64,000 nucleotides of DNA from Bacillus altitudinis 41KF2b (lineage in GTDB: Bacteria; Bacillota; Bacilli; Bacillales; Bacillaceae). The position numbers were made by a program, and so were the translations under genes. The first letter of the stretch is position 1; each line of letters starts with the position of its first letter. Below the pieces are notes generated by a model that saw only the letters and a program-made list of their open reading frames with translations, searched no databases and was not told where the DNA came from. Below, piece after piece: positions 1 to 6,716 of this stretch. The stretch covers positions 186,001 through 250,000 of the forward strand of contig NZ_ASJC01000003.1 of NCBI RefSeq assembly GCF_000691145.1. Reading direction: 5' to 3'.

Positions 1-290
1 ATAACATCAAACATTTTTTGTGTATAACAATACTCCAAAGCACAAAACAAATACTTTTTATCAATACCGCTTTTGCAGTAATCTCCCATCAACTCTTTTT
101 CTTTTTCTGGAAGTATGCAATTAACAGCCTCTATCACCATCCAGAAAGCTATCTCTTTTCCAGATAAGAATTTGCTCATGTAACCCTTAGTAATGCCAAT
201 TTTTTTTGCGATATCTAACTGAGTCATTTCAGATGAAATTAATCTGTCTTTGAGAATTTCCCCTATTTCTTTTTTTGCAACTACACTCAT
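1..290 (-). CDS. AimR/arbitrium-like receptor, N-terminal part (runs off window)
   Basis: This gene starts at an ATG (288-290) behind the ribosome site AAAGGTGATCAT and is still open at base 1, giving 96 codons. Residues 23-42 form an Xre-type helix-turn-helix (TQLDIAKKIG...YMSKFL). After it come LPEKEKELMGDYC (60-72) and CALEYC (83-88), which match my memory of the SPbeta/phi3T AimR (YopK) segments around ELMKDYC and ALEY. AimR proteins bind the AimP peptide and control lysis or lysogeny by DNA binding; the peptide-binding TPR repeats would lie outside this window. Base composition is more AT-rich than the flanking core genes. It lies inside the DNA that interrupts gerE, so I infer it belongs to a prophage or related element. 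A Rap/PlcR-type regulator or plain Xre repressor is the alternative. Confidence 0.62.
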   Translation of the reverse strand, partial: MSVVAKKEIGEILKDRLISSEMTQLDIAKKIGITKGYMSKFLSGKEIAFWMVIEAVNCILPEKEKELMGDYCKSGIDKKYLFCALEYCYTQKMFDV

Positions 291-307
291 ATGATCACCT
301 TTCAAAA

Positions 308-631
308 TCAATTTAGCACACTAAAGTCGAAAAAGCTGTCACAAATTGTCGAATAAATATGAATTTTTAATAAGAATCGGCAGACTAATGATTGTATTAT
401 AATCCATTTGTGGTATAGGTTTACATATGACTTTTGGTGCAATTTTGTTAAATGTTGTATTTGTTTGTAAAGGATATGCTTAGCATTTGAAATATGATTT
501 CGAACAGTCTTTTCGCTAATAAAAAGCTCGCTTGCAATTTCTTTTGTTGTTTTATCTTGGACGAGCAATTCGAATACTTCTCTTTCTCTTTTGGTTAATA
601 GCGGCTTGGATTGAAACTCTTTCTCCTTCAA
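308..631 (-). pseudogene. gerE: gerE, 5' part only, interrupted after codon 50
   Basis: GerE is the last mother-cell transcription factor of sporulation, a 74-residue LuxR-type helix-turn-helix protein acting on spore-coat genes. The first 50 codons here (482-631) look identical to B. subtilis GerE as I remember it, including LLTKREREVFELLVQDKTTK and VRNHISNA. After A50 the sequence changes abruptly: 57 unrelated AT-rich codons follow in place of the remaining 24, so the end of the recognition helix and the dimerisation helix are missing. The start is TTG (629-631) behind AAGGAGGG. Position next to ysmA/sdh agrees with B. subtilis, allowing for the inserted 838-5297 genes. The sigma-K promoter is intact. 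The missing 3' end probably lies left of this window, beyond an inserted element. Confidence 0.85.
474..490. other. gerE/foreign DNA junction, candidate attachment site
   Basis: Homology to gerE stops within a few bases of 481-484 (minus-strand AATGCTA). Beyond it the DNA is AT-rich and holds the AimR-like gene 190 bp further on. This is where one end of an integrated element must lie. The exact crossover core cannot be fixed from one junction. Confidence 0.6.
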
Positions 632-699
632 GTATTGTAACCCTCCTTGCTAAGGTGAGAGCTCTAGTCTCTATAGAATGGGATTCTGTATAGTCGAGA

Positions 700-728
700 T
701 ATCATATGCCGGGTACTTGAGGTAGGTG
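700..728 (-). promoter_or_regulatory. sigma-K-type promoter of gerE
   Basis: On the minus strand CACC (725-728), a 16-bp spacer and CATATGATA (700-708) fit the sigma-K consensus (mACm, 16, CATAnnnTA) exactly. It lies about 70 bp before the gerE TTG start. GerE is known to be sigma-K dependent, so the promoter of the interrupted gene appears functional. Confidence 0.8.
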
Positions 729-786
729 ACGTTAAAATCGAGAATTCCCGTAGATGAGCGTCCAATTTCCTCCCCTTCAAACCGCA

Positions 787-824
787 CAAAAAAGGACGAG
801 TCCCCTATAGAGACATCGTCCTTT
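787..824 (-). terminator. terminator of the CitMHS gene
   Basis: Nine-bp arms AAAGGACGA and TCGTCCTTT (791-799/816-824) are followed on the minus strand by further T residues. It closes the transporter transcript before the gerE promoter. Confidence 0.8.
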
Positions 825-837
825 ATCAAACAAGCTG

Positions 838-2154
838 TTAAAATATCGAAATGGCTCCTGTTAAAAGAGCAATAAGTGTTGTAAACAGGGCTGTGAGTAC
901 GGTCCATAACAGTGCGTACTTTTGCAAATCACCGATATCTTTATTCAGCATACTCACAAGTAGTAATGTGGAAGCCACAAGCGGACTCAGTAAATGGACA
1001 GGCTGTCCGATAATAGAGGCGCGCGCAATTTCTACTGGATCAATTCCGTAAGCTGCGCCGGCTTCAGCTAAGATTGGCAGCACCCCGAAATAATACGCAT
1101 CATTTGAAAGAACAAATGTAAATGGCATACTCGTCAAAGCGACAATGAGTGGAAAAAATGAGCTGTATGAATCTGGAATCATGTAAATAACCAAGTTAGC
1201 AATGGACTCCACCATTTTTGTTCCCGAAAAAATGCCTGTGAAAATTCCTGCTGCAAACACAAGGGTAATGACCGTTAAAGCATTTCCTGCATGCGATAAA
1301 ATCCGCTCACGCTGATCTTCAACTTTTGGATAGTTGATCATAAGCGCAATGACAAAGCCAATGAGAAAGAGTACAGGAATCGGTACGATATCCAATACAA
1401 GTGTGACCATGACAGCAATCGTCAGGAAGAAGTTGACCCAAATTAGGTTTGGTCTCTTCATATCTGCAACGCCATCTTCAATTGATGCCGCCAATTCAGG
1501 AGAGATCGAGACCTCTTCTTTATACTGAATCTCGGCAACCCCAATGCGCTTCCGTTCTTTTTTTCCAAGAACATACGCTGTAAAAAGGATAAAAAGACCG
1601 CCCCCTATCATCGTCGGGAGTAATGGAATGAAGAATTCCGCTGCATCTAAACCAAGTGCAGCAATCGCACGAGTAGCTGGACCGCCCCAAGGCGTCATTC
1701 CACTCATAATGCCTAGTGATAATAATGAAATCGTCCCTAAAATCAGTGGGTTCATCCCAATTCTTAAGAAAAGTGGCAGCATAGCTGATACGGTAATCAT
1801 GTACGTTGTCGTTCCATCACCATCTAATGCAACAAGCATAGACAAAATCGCTACCCCAAAAGCAATTTTGACCGGATCGCCTTTCACAAGACGTAAAATC
1901 AGTTTAATCAATGGGTCAAACAATCCAGCATCCAGCATGACACCGAAGAATAAGATGGCAAATAACAATAAAGCAGCAGATGGTGCAACGGTCTTGAGTC
2001 CATCAAGCATCATGTCCCCTAATCCGCTATAAAATCCACCAATTAATGCAAAGATGATTGGCACAACGGTTAGAGCCACCACCGGATGCATACGTTTTGT
2101 CATAATAAGAAATGTAAAAGTCACGACCATCAAGATCCCTAAAATAGCTAGCAC
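838..2154 (-). CDS. CitMHS-family metal-citrate/tricarboxylate transporter
   Basis: This is a 438-residue polytopic membrane protein with about a dozen hydrophobic segments. It resembles B. subtilis CitM and CitH, which take up Mg- or Ca-citrate complexes with protons. Family signatures are the N-terminal MTKRM, ALDGDGTTTYM, TPWGGPATR and the C-terminal SNDAYYFGVLPI and GQPVHLLSPLV. I chose the GTG at 2154 because GGAGGG lies 7 nt before it and the product then begins like CitM (VLAILG). A GTG at 2190 with its own AAAGGGG is possible. A cre-like box (2221-2235) lies upstream. LysR and PrpF-family neighbours suggest uptake of citrate, aconitate or a related tricarboxylate; the substrate is inferred, not shown. 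Confidence 0.88.
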   Translation of the reverse strand: MLAILGILMVVTFTFLIMTKRMHPVVALTVVPIIFALIGGFYSGLGDMMLDGLKTVAPSAALLLFAILFFGVMLDAGLFDPLIKLILRLVKGDPVKIAFGVAILSMLVALDGDGTTTYMITVSAMLPLFLRIGMNPLILGTISLLSLGIMSGMTPWGGPATRAIAALGLDAAEFFIPLLPTMIGGGLFILFTAYVLGKKERKRIGVAEIQYKEEVSISPELAASIEDGVADMKRPNLIWVNFFLTIAVMVTLVLDIVPIPVLFLIGFVIALMINYPKVEDQRERILSHAGNALTVITLVFAAGIFTGIFSGTKMVESIANLVIYMIPDSYSSFFPLIVALTSMPFTFVLSNDAYYFGVLPILAEAGAAYGIDPVEIARASIIGQPVHLLSPLVASTLLLVSMLNKDIGDLQKYALLWTVLTALFTTLIALLTGAISIF

Positions 2155-2220
2155 TTCATATCCCTCCATCCTCTTCTTTACACGATCCACAAGCGCCCCT
2201 TTTGCACTTGCGGCCCGAAA

Positions 2221-2235
2221 TGTTAGCGCTTTCTA
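2221..2235 (-). promoter_or_regulatory. cre-like CcpA box upstream of the CitMHS gene
   Basis: Minus-strand TAGAAAGCGCTAACA matches 14 of 15 positions of the cre consensus WTGNAARCGNWWNCA. It is 67 bp before the chosen start, a position suited to glucose repression, which is known for B. subtilis citM. Confidence 0.55.
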
Positions 2236-2309
2236 TTTCAAGGATATAATAGCTTTTTTTATAATGAAAATATTGATTTTTTCGTCTATTCAATAAATTT
2301 TTTTTATAA

Positions 2310-3170
2310 TTAGCCTTGCTGACTTCTTAAAAACTCAATGAATGCTTTCACAACAGACAAATGAAGCGAATCCGGCTGGTACATGAGCCATGTATCTCTT
2401 AAAACGGGCTGTCCATCTTTATACGAAAGACCTTTTACAAATAGCTCATCACTTGGTCTGAGGCAAATTTCCGGGACAATGGCATAACCTAAACCATGCT
2501 TCACCATCTCTTTTGATGTATCTTGCCTGTCTGTCTCCATTGTCACAAGCGGAGGCATCGTGAACGTCTCCTGCCACCATCTGTTAATCAATCGTTTTAA
2601 TGAACTATCCGTGTGATAGTCAATGAGCGGCAGTTTCGGAAGGTCCTTTAGCTGTATTTCTGATTTTGAAATGATACAAAGGCGTTCTTTATCAAGCAAA
2701 AACCGTTCTCCATTCCAGTCGTAATCTCCTCTTAAAATCCCTAAATGTACACTTGATGTCCCTAATAAATCCATGACTTTTGTGCTCCACCCTGTGTTCA
2801 CCATAAATTGAACATGTGGATACTGCTTAGAAAACTCTCTTAAAATTTCCGGCAGTTTATATTGAGCAAAGTTACTCGACACCCCTAACCTGATCGTTCC
2901 TTTGACCTTTTTTTGCATATTGAGCATGCCATCTTTCGTTTGCTGGAGCTGCTTGAGCATGTCATTTGCGTATTTAGCCAAGTATTCGCCCTCTGATGTA
3001 AATTCAATGCCTCGTTTTCTTTTAAAGAAAAGCTTCATGTCAAATTCCTCTTCAAGCTGTTTCAATCGATAACTTAAGGCAGGCTGCGAGACAAATAATT
3101 TTTCTGCCGCTTTTGTGATGTTCTTCTCTTCATATAGCACCTTTAAAAACCGCCAGTCTTTCTCATCCAT
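2310..3170 (-). CDS. LysR-family transcriptional regulator
   Basis: This is a 286-residue protein. An N-terminal winged helix-turn-helix (about residues 15-60, with NITKAAEKLFVSQPALSYRL) is followed by a LysR substrate-binding domain (about 90-280), the normal length and layout of the family. The ATG at 3170 has AAGGAGGGCAC before it. It is transcribed away from the PrpF-family gene and towards the CitMHS transporter gene, the usual arrangement for a LysR activator of adjacent transport and catabolic genes. Its inducer is probably the transported tricarboxylate (inference). No specific orthologue is recognised, so no symbol is given. Confidence 0.85.
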   Translation of the reverse strand: MDEKDWRFLKVLYEEKNITKAAEKLFVSQPALSYRLKQLEEEFDMKLFFKRKRGIEFTSEGEYLAKYANDMLKQLQQTKDGMLNMQKKVKGTIRLGVSSNFAQYKLPEILREFSKQYPHVQFMVNTGWSTKVMDLLGTSSVHLGILRGDYDWNGERFLLDKERLCIISKSEIQLKDLPKLPLIDYHTDSSLKRLINRWWQETFTMPPLVTMETDRQDTSKEMVKHGLGYAIVPEICLRPSDELFVKGLSYKDGQPVLRDTWLMYQPDSLHLSVVKAFIEFLRSQQG

Positions 3171-3305
3171 TGTGTGCCCTCCTTTTGACCTTGTTATAAA
3201 AATATTTTATCATTTTCTCTTAAAATAATGTATTTAACTTATTTCTTATTATACTTTACCATTTTGATTAGATAAATAGTAACTAAACAATTGAGGGTGA
3301 GAGCA

Positions 3306-4436
3306 ATGAGAAAAGTTCCAATCACAATCATGCGAGGCGGTACAAGCAAAGGGGTCTTCATTCAAGCCAATGATGCACCTTACGAACACGATGAGCTCGA
3401 AGAATTTCTATTAGACATTATGGGTAGCCCTGACCGGCTGCAAGTTGATGGAATCGGGGGCGGTAATTCTTTAACAAGTAAGGTGGCCATTATCGATAAA
3501 GCCACTCGTCCAGATGTGGATGTGAACTATACGTTTGCACAAGTCAGCATCAATGAAAGATTTGTCGACTTTAAAGGAAACTGTGGGAATATCTCATCAG
3601 CAGTTGGACCGTATGCCATCATTAAAGGACTTGTCCAAGCAGTTGAGCCTGTCACAACAGTACGTATTCTGAATACCAACACGAATAAAATCATTGTGGC
3701 AGAGGTAGAAGTCGAGAACGGAGAAGTAAAATTTGAAGGACAGGCAGAAATTCCAGGAGTGAAAGGAACAGGTTCTCCCATTTATTTATCCTTTGAGAAA
3801 CCTGAAGGCGCTGTCACAGGTAAAACCTTTCCGACTGGAAACAAAATGGATACGATCCAGACAAAGTTTGGAGAGATTCCGATCTCAATCGTTGACATTG
3901 CAAATCCAATCGCCTTTGTCCGTGCCAAAGATATTCAATTAAAAGGAACTGAATTGCCTGAGGAGTTTACAGACGAATTGCTGGATGATTTAGAAGAGAT
4001 TCGCTCCATCGCTGCTGAAATGTGTCACTTCGCACCAAAAGAACTGGCCACATTACAGTCTCCAGCTGTTCCTAAGCTTGCAATTATTAGCGAGCCTGCT
4101 GATTATGTAGATACAAATGGAATATTGAGAAGAGCAGCAGATATGGACATCATCGTTCGGATGCTATCGATGCAAAGACCGCACCAAGCACTTGCCATTA
4201 CCGGATCTGTCTGTGTGTCAGCCAGCTGTTTCATGGATCAAACGCTTCCGGCACAGCTGTTTGAAGGTCAAGATGATACACTTCGAATTGGTCATCCTGC
4301 TGGTATTATGCAAACTGAAATTGATATCTCACAAAACAGAGTGAAAGTCATTCGAACCGCAAGAGAAATTCTAGATGGAGTGGTCTTTACAAAAAAAGAC
4401 TACATGGTTCAACCTCAAATAAAAAGAGAAGCATAA
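3306..4436 (+). CDS. PrpF-family (DUF453) isomerase, possible aconitate isomerase
   Basis: This is a 376-residue two-domain PrpF fold. Characterised relatives isomerise 2-methylaconitate (PrpF) or trans/cis-aconitate (aconitate isomerase). Typical segments are MRGGTSKGVF near the N-terminus, GGGNSLTSKV with K59, and GNCGN with C93; a conserved lysine and cysteine at such places are implicated in catalysis in the family. The ATG at 3306 is preferred over the upstream in-frame TTG (3291) because GAGGGTGA precedes it. No prpB, prpC, prpD or acnD lies nearby, which argues against a complete methylcitrate pathway here. With a CitMHS transporter and a LysR regulator next to it, feeding a tricarboxylate such as trans-aconitate into the TCA cycle is a reasonable inference. 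Confidence 0.82.
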   Translation: MRKVPITIMRGGTSKGVFIQANDAPYEHDELEEFLLDIMGSPDRLQVDGIGGGNSLTSKVAIIDKATRPDVDVNYTFAQVSINERFVDFKGNCGNISSAVGPYAIIKGLVQAVEPVTTVRILNTNTNKIIVAEVEVENGEVKFEGQAEIPGVKGTGSPIYLSFEKPEGAVTGKTFPTGNKMDTIQTKFGEIPISIVDIANPIAFVRAKDIQLKGTELPEEFTDELLDDLEEIRSIAAEMCHFAPKELATLQSPAVPKLAIISEPADYVDTNGILRRAADMDIIVRMLSMQRPHQALAITGSVCVSASCFMDQTLPAQLFEGQDDTLRIGHPAGIMQTEIDISQNRVKVIRTAREILDGVVFTKKDYMVQPQIKREA

Positions 4437-4445
4437 ATGAGACGT

Positions 4446-4562
4446 CATCTTGTCGACAAAGAGCTAAAATGAACTGATTTTAGCTCTTTTGTCTTTTTTT
4501 CAGTGTGAAGATCTTAAAGCAACTCCGTTCTAACATCGAATACAACGGTTTGTCTACACACT
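4446..4562. repeat. structured intergenic repeat, degenerate copy C
   Basis: This shares its start (TTGT.GACAAAG), first hairpin (AAAGAGCTAAAAT / ATTTTAGCTCTTT with T-tract) and end (GGTTTGTCTACAC) with the copies at 10010 and 28195, but the middle is about 57 nt shorter and has diverged. The outer stem is AGTGTG/CACACT here and AGCGTG/CACGCT in the others, a compensatory change. It lies between the convergent PrpF and biotin ligase genes, and its first hairpin can terminate the PrpF transcript. No duplicated flanking hairpin is seen at this copy. Confidence 0.72.
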
Positions 4563-4580
4563 CATCGAACAAGAAATTGT

Positions 4581-5297
4581 CTACTTGGGCGGTGCATCAA
4601 TATCTCCTGCTGAATGGGCTTTTATATGTCCTTGATCATCTTTTAACTGAATATGACCATAACGGTTCACACCACAGCAAATCCCTTCCTGCCATGTTTG
4701 CTTTTCACGATCTAATGAAATACGAAGCGATTGATTCAGCCGATATAATCGTTTGTTATAGAGGGCTATGAGGGCTTCAAATCCTTCCATTTGCCAGCGT
4801 GCATGGTATTTTTCAAAGGCCGCTGCCAAATCTTTCACTAGCTGGTCCGCTTTCACCTCAGTCAGTTCTGATAGGCAAACGGTTTTATACGGAACGTGCT
4901 CGGGCTTTGTCTCTACATTGATGCCCACACCGATGTAAATGGCGCTGCGGTCTGCTTCAATTAATGTACCAGATACTTTCGCTTCATTAATCAATAGATC
5001 ATTTGGCCATTTGATCGCCAGCTGATCATCTTTTCTCATGAGTGGTTTGAGTACATCATAAATGGCGAGTGCCGTCAGCGGGGCAATCGTTGATTGGGTG
5101 GAGATATCTACTGGCGGTTTTACTGTCATCGTGACAGCCACATTCCCTGTAGGCGTTTCCCACGGTCTGCCAAGCCTGCCTCTTCCTGCTGTCTGCTGCC
5201 GGGCATATACAGCAAATGAAGGGGTTTCTCCTTGCTGAATGAGCCTTTTCGCTTCATTATTTGTACTATCAATGGTGTCGTATTGAAAAATCTTCAT
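4581..5297 (-). CDS. biotin-[carboxylase carrier] protein ligase, stand-alone (class I)
   Basis: This is a 238-residue biotin-protein ligase that would activate biotin with ATP and attach it to the biotin carrier domains of carboxylases. Catalytic-domain motifs are GRGRLGRPW (38-46), KWPND (96-100) and GVGINV (123-128), followed by a C-terminal SH3-like domain. The N-terminal DNA-binding wing of BirA (about 325 aa in B. subtilis) is absent, so it should ligate but not repress biotin genes. The start is ATG 5297 behind AAAGGAGATCAC; an upstream in-frame ATG at 5354 lacks a ribosome site. It is convergent with the PrpF gene. It is probably a second ligase in addition to a BirA elsewhere, which I infer from the genus. 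Confidence 0.85.
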   Translation of the reverse strand: MKIFQYDTIDSTNNEAKRLIQQGETPSFAVYARQQTAGRGRLGRPWETPTGNVAVTMTVKPPVDISTQSTIAPLTALAIYDVLKPLMRKDDQLAIKWPNDLLINEAKVSGTLIEADRSAIYIGVGINVETKPEHVPYKTVCLSELTEVKADQLVKDLAAAFEKYHARWQMEGFEALIALYNKRLYRLNQSLRISLDREKQTWQEGICCGVNRYGHIQLKDDQGHIKAHSAGDIDAPPK

Positions 5298-5368
5298 GTG
5301 ATCTCCTTTTGTTTCTTCTTCATCTGATTTTTTTATTATAACAAAATGAAGCATCTACCCGTGATTCT

Positions 5369-5836
5369 TTAATGTCGCTGGGCTTGAAAAGTTTCTTTTT
5401 CCTCTTCTGTAAACGGTACAGGGGCACCGGTGTCTTTACTTATTTGCACCATCGTAACAGAGCCTGTAAAACACGGTTCTTGCTGCTCATTTTCTCCTAA
5501 ATAATGAAGGATGAGGGAGCTTGACCCAACCTTTTCTGGCTTTACATACACACGCAGCCTCTCACCGATCTCCACTTGCTTGATGTAATCACATTGAAGG
5601 TTTGCCACGACCGTAATCGTCTCTCTCGCGCGCTTCATTCGTTTATCCACAATTCCTGTTTTTTGAAAGAAGGCAATCCGCGCCTCTTCAAAATACACAA
5701 ACGGGGTGACATTGTTCATGTGACCAAACATATCCGTTTCTGAAAAACGGACGGTTGTTTCCACATAAAATCGAAACGATGCCCTCCACTCTTCAAACGG
5801 TTCTTCAATATATGACGGCAGCCTCATTTGATCCAC
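5369..5836 (-). CDS. ysmA: hotdog-fold acyl-CoA thioesterase YsmA
   Basis: This is a 155-residue 4-hydroxybenzoyl-CoA thioesterase-type (hotdog) protein with the typical FSETDMFGHMNNV segment (near 33-45), which carries the catalytic aspartate, and YFEEARIAFF after it. It would hydrolyse an acyl-CoA; the substrate is unknown. TAAGGAG precedes the ATG at 5836. B. subtilis has ysmA between sdhB and gerE, as here except for the inserted 0.8-5.3 kb block. A terminator separates it from sdhB, so it is probably transcribed separately. Confidence 0.85.
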   Translation of the reverse strand: MDQMRLPSYIEEPFEEWRASFRFYVETTVRFSETDMFGHMNNVTPFVYFEEARIAFFQKTGIVDKRMKRARETITVVANLQCDYIKQVEIGERLRVYVKPEKVGSSSLILHYLGENEQQEPCFTGSVTMVQISKDTGAPVPFTEEEKETFQAQRH

Positions 5837-5847
5837 TCCTTATTCGC

Positions 5848-5888
5848 AAACAAAACGCCTCTCCCGTATTGGAAGAGGCGTTTGTTAT
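5848..5888 (-). terminator. terminator of the sdhCAB operon
   Basis: Inverted repeat AAACGCCTCT (5853-5862) and AGAGGCGTTT (5874-5883), with AACA/TGTT extensions, lies just after sdhB. The minus-strand 3' side runs into TTTTGTTT. Confidence 0.7.
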
Positions 5889-5950
5889 GTTTTTGCATCC
5901 AGCCTCTTGTAAACACTCATCATGATTGGCAAGGAGGACTGAATGTGATG

Positions 5951-6715
5951 TTATTCTGCGTGATCGCTTCCGAAGAAATTACGGAAAGCTTGTAATGTTG
6001 TATCTCGGTTAAGTGCTGCAATTGATGTTGTGAGCGGGATTCCTTTCGGACAAGCCTGCACACAGTTTTGAGAGTTCCCACAGTTTGCAAGACCGCCATC
6101 ACCCATAATTTCTTCTAAGCGGTCAGACTTATTCATTGCACCTGTCGGATGTGCGTTAAATAGACGAACTTGTGAAAGCGGTGCAGGGCCCATAAAGGAA
6201 GACTTATCATTCACGTTTGGACAAGCTTCAAGGCAGACACCACATGTCATACATTTTGAAAGCTCATACGCCCATTGACGCTTTTTCTCAGGCATTCTTG
6301 GTCCAGGTCCAAGATCATATGTGCCATCGATCGGCACCCATGCTTTGACTTTTTTCAATGAATTGAACATACGGCTTCGATCAACCTGCAAGTCTCTCAC
6401 AACCGGGAACGTTTTCATCGGCTGAAGACGGATCGGCTGCTCTAACTTGTCAATCAGTGCAGTACATGATTGGCGAGGCGTTCCATTAATGACCATGGAA
6501 CAAGCGCCACATACTTCTTCAAGACAGTTCATGTCCCAGTTGATCGCCGTTGTTTTTTCACCTTTTTTATTGACCGGATTACGTCTGATTTCCATGAGTG
6601 CAGAAATGACGTTCATATTCGGACGGTAAGGGATTTCGAATTCCTCATCATAAGGCTTGCCATCTGCTGTATCTTGACGTGTGATAATAAATTGAATCGT
6701 GTTTTTTTCACTCAT
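5951..6715 (-). CDS. sdhB: succinate dehydrogenase iron-sulfur subunit
   Basis: This 254-residue subunit passes electrons from SdhA to membrane menaquinone through three Fe-S clusters. The plant-type ferredoxin cysteines (CLEEVCGAC) and the two later cluster motifs (CMTCGVCLEACP and CGNSQNCVQACPKG) are all present. The start is the ATG at 6715, one base after the sdhA stop, giving the B. subtilis N-terminus MSEK; a longer reading frame overlaps sdhA without cause. It is the last gene of sdhCAB. Confidence 0.97.
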   Translation of the reverse strand: MSEKNTIQFIITRQDTADGKPYDEEFEIPYRPNMNVISALMEIRRNPVNKKGEKTTAINWDMNCLEEVCGACSMVINGTPRQSCTALIDKLEQPIRLQPMKTFPVVRDLQVDRSRMFNSLKKVKAWVPIDGTYDLGPGPRMPEKKRQWAYELSKCMTCGVCLEACPNVNDKSSFMGPAPLSQVRLFNAHPTGAMNKSDRLEEIMGDGGLANCGNSQNCVQACPKGIPLTTSIAALNRDTTLQAFRNFFGSDHAE

Positions 6716-6716
6716 C

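Noticed and set aside
671-907. 78-codon minus-strand frame covering the gerE promoter and transporter end
   Set aside because: It spans the transporter terminator and the sigma-K promoter and reads the transporter 3' end in another frame.
1544-2032. 162-codon plus-strand frame antisense to the CitMHS gene
   Set aside because: Long shadow frame produced by codon bias of the real minus-strand gene; low-complexity Ser/Pro/Asn-rich product.
4505-4771. 88-codon plus-strand frame at the end of repeat copy C
   Set aside because: It is antisense to the biotin ligase and starts inside the repeat, with no ribosome site.
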